Positions 1 through 6,062 of a DNA stretch of 10,722 bases are shown one piece after another. This DNA is from an uncultured Actinomycetes bacterium. Lineage in GTDB: Bacteria > Actinomycetota > Acidimicrobiia > Acidimicrobiales > Microtrichaceae. The notes beneath the pieces are model-generated. The model saw only the letters and a list, made by a program, of their open reading frames with translations. It was not told the DNA's origin and did no database searches. The stretch is taken from contig CAJANQ010000100.1 in assembly GCA_903941145.1 (NCBI GenBank), forward strand, positions 1 through 10,722, written 5' to 3'. Every line of letters starts with the position of its first letter. Position 1 is the stretch's first letter. Made by a program: the position numbers and the translations under genes.

Positions 1-785
1 ACCGTCGCCGCGGCCGAGGCGGCGCCACCTCGCCCACCCCGGTCAAGGCCGTGGCGCTCGAACTGGGGCTCCCGGTCACCGACCAGCTCGACGACGTGCT
101 CGGCGTCGACGCGGACCTCGGTGTGGTCGTCGCCTACGGGCGGATCCTCGGGCCCGACCTGCTGGCCCACCTGCCGATGGTCAACCTGCACTTCTCGCTG
201 CTCCCGCGCTGGCGCGGTGCGGCACCGGTGGAGCGTGGCCTCCTCGAGGGCGACGCCACTACCGGCGTCTGCGTCATGGCGGTCGAGCAGGGCCTCGACA
301 CAGGTGGTGTCCATGCTCGTGCCGAGCTGCCGATCGGTCCGGCCGACACCGCGGCGGGTCTTCGGACCCAGCTGGCCCAGGTGGGGGCTGCCCTGCTCGT
401 CGACTCGCTCGCGAAAGGATTGGGTGATCCCGAGCCGCAGGGCGAGGGCGGCATCACCTACGCCAAGAAGATCATGGTCGACGACCTCTGCATCGACTGG
501 TCCGCCCCGGCGGTGCTGGCCGACCGCCAGGTGCGCGTCGGCGGAGCCTGGACCACGTTCCGGGGCCAGCGGCTCAAGGTGCTGGCGGCCGAGCTCCTCG
601 ACGGCCTCCCGGACGACCTGCGGGACGTTGCGCCCGGCACGGTGGGCTCCAACGCGACGGTCCGGTGCGGCGACGGCGCACTGCGGCTGGTCGAGGTCGG
701 CCCCGAGGGCAAGCGGCCGATGGCCGCCGGCGACTGGGCCAACGGCGCCCGGCCCGCGGGCGAGCAGCTCGGAACGGAGAACTGA
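1..785 (+). CDS. fmt: Methionyl-tRNA formyltransferase, 3' part (5' end outside window)
   Basis: Transfers a formyl group from 10-formyl-tetrahydrofolate to Met-tRNA(fMet) in the cytoplasm, preparing the initiator tRNA. The frame is open from base 3, and 260 residues are present; the family is usually about 305-315 residues, so roughly 50 N-terminal residues lie upstream. The first visible residues (RRRGRGG, then SPTPVK) match the folate-side region of Fmt. The catalytic triad is visible: Asn at 183-185 and His at 189-191 inside NLHFSLLPRWRGAAPV, and Asp at 297-299 inside GLDTG. TYAKKI (about 456-473) and IDW mark the start of the linker to the C-terminal tRNA-binding domain. The linker reads VRVGGAWTTF, where most Fmt proteins have a longer Pro/Trp-containing stretch before GAWT. 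The stop codon overlaps the rsmB start by one base, so the two are translationally coupled. Function is secure; only the start is missing. Confidence 0.96.
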   Translation, partial: RRRGRGGATSPTPVKAVALELGLPVTDQLDDVLGVDADLGVVVAYGRILGPDLLAHLPMVNLHFSLLPRWRGAAPVERGLLEGDATTGVCVMAVEQGLDTGGVHARAELPIGPADTAAGLRTQLAQVGAALLVDSLAKGLGDPEPQGEGGITYAKKIMVDDLCIDWSAPAVLADRQVRVGGAWTTFRGQRLKVLAAELLDGLPDDLRDVAPGTVGSNATVRCGDGALRLVEVGPEGKRPMAAGDWANGARPAGEQLGTEN

Positions 786-1948
786 TGGGCGTGCCGACGC
801 CAGCTGGCAGCTCCGAAAGTGGCGTGCCCGTGGGCGTGGCCACGCGACGCCTCGCCGTGGACGTGCTCGAGCGCGTCGAACAGGGCGCCTACGCCAACCT
901 GGCCCTCCCTGCCGCGCTCGGCCGCAGCGGCCTCGAGGAGCAGGACCGGGCCCTGGTGACCGACCTGGTCTACGGCACGCTTCGGCGCCGGCGGGCCTGC
1001 GACGCCGCGATCGCCCCGTACCTGGAGCGCATCCCCTCGGGTGCCGCGCACCAGGCCCTGCGCATCGGCGCCTACCAGCTCCGGTGGCGCACCGACATGC
1101 CGCAGTACGCCGCGGTCGACGCCACGGTCTCGGCCGCGCCCAAGAAGCTGCGCGGGCTGGTCAACGCGGTCCTCCGCAAGGTGGCCCGGGCGTCCGGCGA
1201 CCCGCTCGGCCAGTACGACGAGCTGTCCTACCCCGACTGGGTGGTCGAGCGGCTGGTGGCCGACCTGGGGGAGTCCGACGCGCTCGCGGCCCTGGCCCAG
1301 ATGAACGAGCCGGCCCGGCCCACCCTGCGGGCGGACGGCTACACGCAGGACCTCGCGTCGCAGTGGGTCGTCGACGCGGTCGGCGCCCAGGCGGGCGAGC
1401 TCGTGGTGGACGTCTGCGCGGCGCCGGGCGGCAAGGCCACCGGCATGGCGTCGAGCGGCGCCACTGTCGTGGCCCTCGATCTCTACACGCAGCGGGCAGG
1501 GCTCGTGGCGGGCAACGCCGCGAAGCTTGGCCAGTCGATGCCGGTCCTGGCGGCGGACGCCACCCGCCTGCCGCTCCGGCCCGGCTCGGCCGACCGGGTG
1601 CTGGTCGACGCCCCGTGCTCCGGCCTGGGTGTGCTGCGGCGACGTCCCGACGCCCGGTGGCGGGTCGAGGCCGACCTGCCCGAGCGCCTGTCGGTCCTCC
1701 AGCGTGAGATCCTCGACGCTGCCGTCACGCTGCTGAAGCCCGGCGGCACGCTCGTCTACAGCGTCTGCACGCTCACCGCCGCAGAGTCCACCGATGTCGA
1801 CGCACACCTGGCCGGGCGCCACCCCCGGCTGGTCGCGCTCGACCCCGTCGGCGAGCCGTGGCAGCCGTGGGGGAGAGGGGCCATGGTCCTGCCGCAGACC
1901 GTAGGGACCGACGGCATGTGCGTCTTCCGCTACCGGCTGGACGCCTGA
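785..1948 (+). CDS. rsmB: 16S rRNA (cytosine-967-C5)-methyltransferase, compact form
   Basis: RsmB methylates C967 (E. coli numbering) of 16S rRNA using SAM. The protein has 387 residues. ATG 785 overlaps the fmt stop (TGATG) and has GGAG at 776-779, which fixes the start. Residues about 20-140 form the NusB-like RNA-binding domain. The Rossmann methyltransferase follows, with SAM-binding CAAPGGK (211-217), DAPCSGLG (275-282, second-cysteine motif) and YSVCTL, where Cys328 is the expected nucleophile. The family is commonly 430-460 residues. Here the block between NEPARPTLR (about 174-182) and QDLASQW is almost absent, so the usual segment with an RNA-contacting subdomain is missing. All catalytic motifs remain, and it is probably an active lineage-specific short form. 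fmt-rsmB is a widespread operon pair. A different NOL1/NOP2/sun-family target cannot be excluded, but the NusB domain and the neighbour favour RsmB. Confidence 0.93.
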   Translation: MGVPTPAGSSESGVPVGVATRRLAVDVLERVEQGAYANLALPAALGRSGLEEQDRALVTDLVYGTLRRRRACDAAIAPYLERIPSGAAHQALRIGAYQLRWRTDMPQYAAVDATVSAAPKKLRGLVNAVLRKVARASGDPLGQYDELSYPDWVVERLVADLGESDALAALAQMNEPARPTLRADGYTQDLASQWVVDAVGAQAGELVVDVCAAPGGKATGMASSGATVVALDLYTQRAGLVAGNAAKLGQSMPVLAADATRLPLRPGSADRVLVDAPCSGLGVLRRRPDARWRVEADLPERLSVLQREILDAAVTLLKPGGTLVYSVCTLTAAESTDVDAHLAGRHPRLVALDPVGEPWQPWGRGAMVLPQTVGTDGMCVFRYRLDA

Positions 1949-1967
1949 GCGCTGTCTGCGGGCCTCC

Positions 1968-1992
1968 CCGGGCGTCCTCGGGCCGTGCCCGG
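1968..1992 (+). terminator. GC-rich hairpin between rsmB and the MogA/MoaB gene, possible weak terminator
   Basis: CCGGGC (1968-1973) can pair with GCCCGG (1987-1992) across a 13-base loop, 20 bases after the rsmB stop. No T-run follows, so this is not a classical intrinsic terminator. In DNA this GC-rich such six-base arms are common. It is listed because it sits in the 83-base gap where one transcript could end and the next begin. Confidence 0.2.
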
Positions 1993-1998
1993 TAGCCT
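1993..1998 (+). promoter_or_regulatory. Possible -10 element (TAGCCT) ahead of the MogA/MoaB gene
   Basis: TAGCCT fits the TANNNT -10 pattern common in actinobacteria, in the context CGGTAGCCTCGG. It would start a transcript near 2005, giving a leader of about 27 bases that includes the AGGAG ribosome-binding site at 2022-2026. No TTGACA-like -35 lies 16-18 bases upstream, so the call rests on position and a short motif only. Confidence 0.3.
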
Positions 1999-2031
1999 CG
2001 GGCGGGTCAGCGAGTCACCGCAGGAGTTCAG

Positions 2032-2514
2032 ATGTCGCGCAGCTACCAGGCCAAGGTCCTCACCGTCTCCGACAGCGTGGACGCCGGCACCCGCGAGGAC
2101 GTGGGCGGCACCAGCGTGACGGTCCGCCTCGAGTCGGAGGGGTTCGAGGTCATTGAGCACCGGGTCGTCTCCGACGAGCTCGACGAGGTCGTGAACGCCC
2201 TCAGCTACATGGCCTACGGCTTCAACGGGCTCATCGTGACCACCGGCGGGACCGGGTTCGGCCCTCGTGACCTGACTCCTGAGGCCACCCGCCGGATCCT
2301 GGACCGCACAGCGCCCGGAATGGGCGAGGCCATGCGGAACTGCAGCCCGCTGGGCCGTCTGTCGCGGGCCATCGCCGGCACCCGTGGTTCGGCGCTCATC
2401 CTGAACACTGCCGGCTCGCCCAAGGGGGCCGTCGAGATGCTCGACGCCGTGCTCGACGTGGTCCCGCACGCGCTCGACCTGATGGCCGGCGGAGGGTCGG
2501 ACCACCCCGTCTGA
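2032..2514 (+). CDS. MogA/MoaB-family molybdenum cofactor biosynthesis protein
   Basis: A single-domain protein of 160 residues from the molybdopterin-binding family. MogA members adenylylate molybdopterin before molybdate insertion, whereas some MoaB members have no proven activity. The family signature TTGGTGFGPRDLTPEAT spans residues 70-86, with LSRAIAG at 110-116 and NTAGSPKG at 125-132, where most relatives have NLPGSPKG. ATG 2032 has AGGAG at 2022-2026, five bases away, so the start is well supported. The length is normal. No other molybdenum cofactor gene is in the window. The gene lies between rsmB and ribD, where rpe often sits in actinobacteria. It may have its own promoter (TAGCCT at 1993) or be read through from rsmB. 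MogA versus MoaB cannot be decided from the sequence alone, so no symbol is given. Confidence 0.92.
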   Translation: MSRSYQAKVLTVSDSVDAGTREDVGGTSVTVRLESEGFEVIEHRVVSDELDEVVNALSYMAYGFNGLIVTTGGTGFGPRDLTPEATRRILDRTAPGMGEAMRNCSPLGRLSRAIAGTRGSALILNTAGSPKGAVEMLDAVLDVVPHALDLMAGGGSDHPV

Positions 2515-2575
2515 GGTTCTGGCCGACGAGACATGTGACCGTCGGGGTGATTCGGCCGCTCTCAGGGGCCACAAG

Positions 2576-2581
2576 TACCCT
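2576..2581 (+). promoter_or_regulatory. Possible -10 element (TACCCT) at the ribD start
   Basis: TACCCT fits TANNNT and would place a transcription start near 2588, next to the second candidate TTG codon (2590). That would make the ribD message leaderless or nearly so. If so, TTG 2581 could not be used, and ATG 2647 with GGGAG at 2639-2643 would become a serious alternative. No -35 box is evident, so the evidence is weak. Confidence 0.2.
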
Positions 2582-3654
2582 TGCCCTCCTTGTCCGTCAA
2601 CTACCTCGCTGCCAACGACGCAGCCGACCCGGTCGAGCGGGAGTGCATGGTCCGGGCGCTGGCAGCAGCGGCCCGGGTGCGGTGCCTGACGTCCCCGAAC
2701 CCGTGGGTCGGTGCCGTGGTGCGCACCGCGGACGGGCAGATGTTCGAGGGGGCGACCCGTGAGCCCGGCCAGGAGCACGCAGAGGTCGTCGCACTCCAGG
2801 CGGCCGGAGCTGCCGCCCGGGGCGCGACGCTGGTCGTCACGCTGGAGCCTTGTTCGCACCACGGGCGCACGGGCCCGTGCACCCAGGCGATCATCGACGC
2901 CGGGATCGCTCGCGTGGTGGTCGGCATGGAGGACCCTGACCCGCGGGTCAGCGGCCAGGGCGTCGCCCAGCTGCGTGCGGCCGGCGTCGACGTGCTCGTC
3001 GGCGTGCTCGCCGACCGGGCAGCCACACAGCTGGCGCCCTACGTCAAGCATCGGACCACCGGCCGCCCGTGGGTGGTGCTCAAGCTCGCCAGCACGCTCG
3101 ACGGCGGCACGGCAGCCCCCAACGGCACGAGCCAGTGGATCACGTCACCGCCCGCCCGGGCCGACGGCCACCGTCTGCGTGCCGAGTCGGACGCCATCCT
3201 CGTGGGGGCCGGTACGGTCCGCCGGGACGACCCCTCGTTGACTGTCCGGGACTACCGGCCGCCGGTCCTGCCGGCGTCCGGGTCGGTCGACCCGCGCCGA
3301 GTCGTGCTGGGCGCGGCGCCGCCCGACGCCAGGGTCCGTCCGTGCACCGAGGCCAAGGGCGACCTGGGCGACCTGCTCGACGAGCTGGGTGCCGAGGGCG
3401 TGGTCCAGCTGCTGGTCGAGGGTGGCGCCGCCGTGGCCGGCGACTTCCACCGGGCCGGCCTGGTGGACCGCTACGTGATCTACGTCGCTCCGGCGCTCTT
3501 CGGCGGCGACGACGCCAACGGCATCTTCGACGGCAACGGGGCGTTCGACATCGGCGACCTGTGGCGCGGACGGTTCGTGTCGGTCGAGCGCGTCGGTGAC
3601 GACCTGCGCGTCGAGCTGGCGCCGCTGGGCGACGAGCAGGACGGGGGTGCCTGA
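2581..3654 (+). CDS. ribD: Bifunctional diaminohydroxyphosphoribosylaminopyrimidine deaminase / 5-amino-6-(5-phosphoribosylamino)uracil reductase
   Basis: Catalyses the second and third steps of riboflavin synthesis: deamination of the pyrimidine made by GTP cyclohydrolase II, then NADPH reduction of the ribose side chain. It has 357 residues from TTG 2581. The N-terminal cytidine-deaminase-like domain has TSPNPWVGAVV (37-47), HAE (66-68, zinc His and catalytic Glu) and EPCSHHGRTGPC (89-100, zinc Cys91 and Cys100). The C-terminal reductase has KLASTLDG (168-175), WITS (186-189), GAGTVRRDDPSLT (209-221) and LLVEGGAAVAGDF (277-289). The stretch at about 240-270 is shorter than in most RibD proteins. 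The start is uncertain: an in-frame stop at 2548 leaves only TTG 2581 (AGGGG at 2564, 12 bases away), TTG 2590 and ATG 2647. It heads the rib cluster, and its stop is one base from the ribE start. Confidence 0.96.
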   Translation: MPSLSVNYLAANDAADPVERECMVRALAAAARVRCLTSPNPWVGAVVRTADGQMFEGATREPGQEHAEVVALQAAGAAARGATLVVTLEPCSHHGRTGPCTQAIIDAGIARVVVGMEDPDPRVSGQGVAQLRAAGVDVLVGVLADRAATQLAPYVKHRTTGRPWVVLKLASTLDGGTAAPNGTSQWITSPPARADGHRLRAESDAILVGAGTVRRDDPSLTVRDYRPPVLPASGSVDPRRVVLGAAPPDARVRPCTEAKGDLGDLLDELGAEGVVQLLVEGGAAVAGDFHRAGLVDRYVIYVAPALFGGDDANGIFDGNGAFDIGDLWRGRFVSVERVGDDLRVELAPLGDEQDGGA

Positions 3655-3655
3655 G

Positions 3656-4246
3656 ATGTTCACGGGCATCGTCGAGGAGCTCGGGTCGGTTGCGTCCCTC
3701 GACGGGCCGCGGCTGCGGCTCTCGGCGGACAAGGTGCTGGGTGACGTGCAGATGGGTGCTTCCATCGCCGTCAACGGGTGCTGCCTCACCGTGGTCGCCT
3801 GGGGCGACGACTGGTGGGAGGCCGACGTGAGCGACGAGACCTTCCGACGCACGTCGCTCGGGTCGCTGCGTCCCGGTGACCCGGTGAACCTCGAGCGCCC
3901 CGTGCGGCTCGACGACCGTCTCGGTGGACACCTGGTCCAGGGGCACGTGGACGCCGTCGGCACTGTGGCTGCCCAGGTCCCCGACCTGCGCGTGACCATG
4001 CCCGAGGGGCTCACCCGCTACGTGGTGGAGAAGGGTTCGATCACCGTCGACGGGGTCTCGCTGACCGTGGTCGACGCCCTCGCCGACGGGTTCACCGTGG
4101 CGGTCATCCCCCATACTGCAGAGGTCACGACCCTCGGGCGGCGTGCCGTGGGCGACCCGGTCAACCTCGAGGTGGACGTGATGGCGAAGTACGCAGAGAA
4201 GCTGCTGGCCGGGTTCGTCCCCGCCGGCGACGACACGAACAGCTGA
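3656..4246 (+). CDS. ribE: Riboflavin synthase, alpha subunit
   Basis: Dismutates two molecules of 6,7-dimethyl-8-ribityllumazine to riboflavin plus the ribitylaminouracil precursor, the last step of the pathway. The 196-residue protein shows the expected two tandem lumazine-binding repeats. Repeat 1 begins MFTGIVEELG (1-10) and contains VNGCCLTVV (39-47). Repeat 2 begins GHLVQGHVDAVG (91-102), contains ITVDGVSLTVVD (129-140), and ends with IPHTAEVTTLG (151-161). The MFTGIVEE opening is the canonical N-terminus and fixes ATG 3656; an earlier in-frame ATG at 3596 inside ribD is not the start. There is one base between the ribD stop and this start, with a weak G-rich site at 3643-3647, so translational coupling to ribD is likely. 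Length is typical of the family. Confidence 0.98.
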   Translation: MFTGIVEELGSVASLDGPRLRLSADKVLGDVQMGASIAVNGCCLTVVAWGDDWWEADVSDETFRRTSLGSLRPGDPVNLERPVRLDDRLGGHLVQGHVDAVGTVAAQVPDLRVTMPEGLTRYVVEKGSITVDGVSLTVVDALADGFTVAVIPHTAEVTTLGRRAVGDPVNLEVDVMAKYAEKLLAGFVPAGDDTNS

Positions 4247-4266
4247 CACAGAACAGGACGGACGTT

Positions 4267-5538
4267 GTGAGCAGGGAACCGCTGGACCAGCAGGGCCAGG
4301 ACAACTCGATCTTCGCCCCTATCGAGGACGCCATCGCCGCCATGGCGCGTGGCGAGATCATCGTGGTGGTCGACGACGAGGACCGTGAGAACGAGGGCGA
4401 CCTGATCATGGCGGCCGAGGCCGCCACGCCCGAGACGATCACGTTCTTCGTGCGCCACACCTCCGGCGTCATCTGCGCGCCGCTCGACGGCGACCGTCTG
4501 GACTCCCTCGAGATCCCGCTCATGGTGCGCGAGAACACCGAGTCGCACCGGACGGCGTTCACCTACTCGGTCGACTACGTGCACGGGACCTCGACCGGCA
4601 TCTCGGCGGCCGACCGCGCCTCGACGATCCAGGCGCTGATCGACCCCCGGACCCAGCCGGCCGACCTGGCCCGGCCCGGCCACATCTTCCCGCTGCGGTA
4701 CACCGAGGGCGGCGTCCTCAAGCGGGCCGGCCACACCGAGGCCGCCGTGGACCTGTCGCGGCTCGCGGGCATGGCCCCCGCCGGCGTGCTCTGCGAGATC
4801 GTGAACGACGACGGCACCATGGCCCGCGTCCCCGACCTGGTGGAGTTCTGCAAGGAGCACAGGCTCCTGATGATCACCATCGCCCAGCTGATCAAGTACC
4901 GCCGCCAGACCGAGAAGCTCGTGAAGCGTGTCTCCGAGGCCCGCATCCCGACGCCGTGGGGCGACTTCACCTGCTACGTCTACGAGTCGCTGCTCGACGG
5001 CGAGCAGCACGTGGCCTTTGCCCGGGGCGCCGTCCAGGGCGAGAAGGACGTGCTCGTCCGGGTGCACTCCGAGTGCCTCACCGGCGACATCTTCCATTCG
5101 CTCCGCTGCGACTGCGGGGTCCAGCTCCACTCGGCCATGGAGACCATGGCGGCCGAGGGGCTGGGCGTGCTCGTGTACCTGCGGGGCCACGAGGGCCGCG
5201 GCGTTGGTCTGGGCCACAAGATCCGGGCCTACGAGCTCCAGGAGCAGGGCCGCGACACGGTCGACGCCAACCTGGACCTGGGCCTGCCGGTCGACAGCCG
5301 CGAGTACGGGATCGGCGCACAGATCCTGAACGACCTGGGCATCACCACGATGCGGCTCATGACCAACAACCCGGCCAAGTACGGCGGCCTCGAGGGCTTT
5401 GGCCTCGAGATCACCGGCCGCGTGCCGCTGCAGTCGGCCCCCAACCCCGAGAACATCGAGTACCTCCGCACCAAGCGTGAGCGCATGGGGCACCTGCTCG
5501 ACGACCTCGACGCCGAGCCGACGGCCGGCCAGGACTGA
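4267..5538 (+). CDS. ribBA: Bifunctional 3,4-dihydroxy-2-butanone 4-phosphate synthase / GTP cyclohydrolase II
   Basis: Carries both entry reactions of riboflavin synthesis: ribulose 5-phosphate to dihydroxybutanone phosphate, and GTP to the diaminopyrimidine plus formate and pyrophosphate. It has 423 residues from GTG 4267, with AGGACG at 4255-4260 as ribosome-binding site. The N-terminal RibB domain (about 15-215) has the acidic metal-binding loop DDEDRENEGDL (36-46), HGTSTGISAADR (106-117) and RAGHTEAAVDL (153-163). The C-terminal RibA domain (about 222-405) has SECLTGDIFHSLRCDCG, with zinc ligands Cys270, Cys281 and Cys283, then RGHEGRGVGLGHK (306-318), the REYGIGAQIL loop (345-354) and TNNPAKYGGLEGFGL (366-380). 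Both active sites look complete, so two working activities are expected, unlike fusions in which one half has decayed. It sits 20 bases after ribE and 16 before ribH. Confidence 0.98.
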   Translation: MSREPLDQQGQDNSIFAPIEDAIAAMARGEIIVVVDDEDRENEGDLIMAAEAATPETITFFVRHTSGVICAPLDGDRLDSLEIPLMVRENTESHRTAFTYSVDYVHGTSTGISAADRASTIQALIDPRTQPADLARPGHIFPLRYTEGGVLKRAGHTEAAVDLSRLAGMAPAGVLCEIVNDDGTMARVPDLVEFCKEHRLLMITIAQLIKYRRQTEKLVKRVSEARIPTPWGDFTCYVYESLLDGEQHVAFARGAVQGEKDVLVRVHSECLTGDIFHSLRCDCGVQLHSAMETMAAEGLGVLVYLRGHEGRGVGLGHKIRAYELQEQGRDTVDANLDLGLPVDSREYGIGAQILNDLGITTMRLMTNNPAKYGGLEGFGLEITGRVPLQSAPNPENIEYLRTKRERMGHLLDDLDAEPTAGQD

Positions 5539-5554
5539 CGCAGGAGCACCGCAC

Positions 5555-6061
5555 GTGGGCATCGACTTCTCGCACCCCGACGCGCACGACCGCACGCCCG
5601 TCGACGGCACCGGCCGCCGCATCGGCATCGTGGTCACGCAGTGGAACGACGTCATCACCGGCCGCCTGCTGCAGGGAGCGTCCGGTGCCCTCGAGGCACA
5701 CCACGTGGCCGCTGAGGACGTCGACGTGGTCTGGGTCCCCGGTGCGTTCGAGGTCCCGCTGACGGCCAAGACGATGGCCGCCACCGGCCGGTACGACGCC
5801 GTGGTCTGCCTGGGCTGCGTCATCCGGGGCGACACCTCGCACTACGAGTACGTCGCCGGTCCGGCCGCCGAGGGGATCATGCAGGCCCAGCTCGAGACAG
5901 GCGTGCCCGTGATCTTCGGTGTGCTCACGGTGGAGAACCGCCGTCAGGCGCTGGTCCGGTCCGTCGTCGACGGCGACGTCGAGGGTGACAACAAGGGCAC
6001 CGAGGCGGTCGAGACGGCGCTGGCCACCGTGGCTGCGCTCGACGGCATCCGCAAGGGCTGA
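5555..6061 (+). CDS. ribH: 6,7-dimethyl-8-ribityllumazine synthase
   Basis: Condenses 5-amino-6-ribitylaminouracil with dihydroxybutanone phosphate to give the lumazine used by RibE. The family assembles as pentamers or icosahedral 60-mers. It has 168 residues from GTG 5555, with AGGAG at 5542-5546, eight bases away. In-frame ATGs upstream fall inside ribBA and lack family sequence. Visible motifs are the substrate-contacting Trp30-Asn31, PGAFEVP (62-68), the phosphate-binding and catalytic segment GCVIRGDTSHYEYV (87-100, with catalytic His96), GVLTVEN (122-128) and NKGTEA (146-151). The region between GVLTVEN and NKG is slightly longer than in many bacterial homologues. It is the last gene of the plus-strand run, and its stop is one base from the stop of the convergent RNA methyltransferase gene. 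Confidence 0.97.
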   Translation: MGIDFSHPDAHDRTPVDGTGRRIGIVVTQWNDVITGRLLQGASGALEAHHVAAEDVDVVWVPGAFEVPLTAKTMAATGRYDAVVCLGCVIRGDTSHYEYVAGPAAEGIMQAQLETGVPVIFGVLTVENRRQALVRSVVDGDVEGDNKGTEAVETALATVAALDGIRKG

Positions 6062-6062
6062 G

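Noticed and set aside
121..1707. 528-codon plus-strand open frame overlapping fmt and rsmB
   Set aside because: The translation is dominated by Arg, Ala, Pro and Gly, and it overlaps two genes with clear catalytic motifs in another frame. It is a GC-bias shadow.
458..1822. 454-codon minus-strand open frame opposite fmt and rsmB
   Set aside because: Low-complexity translation with no motif, lying opposite conserved coding sequence.
2257..2283. Second CTCA-N17-GCCGAA match, minus strand
   Set aside because: It falls inside the codons for the conserved TGFGPRDLTPEA motif of the MogA/MoaB protein, with no minus-strand gene downstream, so it is best explained by coding constraint and chance. It is kept here because it shows the motif's false-positive rate.
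2515..2580. FMN riboswitch upstream of ribD
   Set aside because: Only 66 bases are available and the conserved FMN-riboswitch core sequences are not seen.
1930..3051. 373-codon minus-strand open frame opposite the MogA/MoaB gene and ribD
   Set aside because: It has no domain and lies opposite two genes with exact family signatures.
4018..5835. 605-codon open frame on the minus strand across ribE, ribBA and ribH
   Set aside because: It lies opposite three genes with intact family motifs, its translation is low-complexity and rich in Val/Gly/Asp/Arg, and it shows no recognisable domain. Such frames are expected opposite GC-rich genes.
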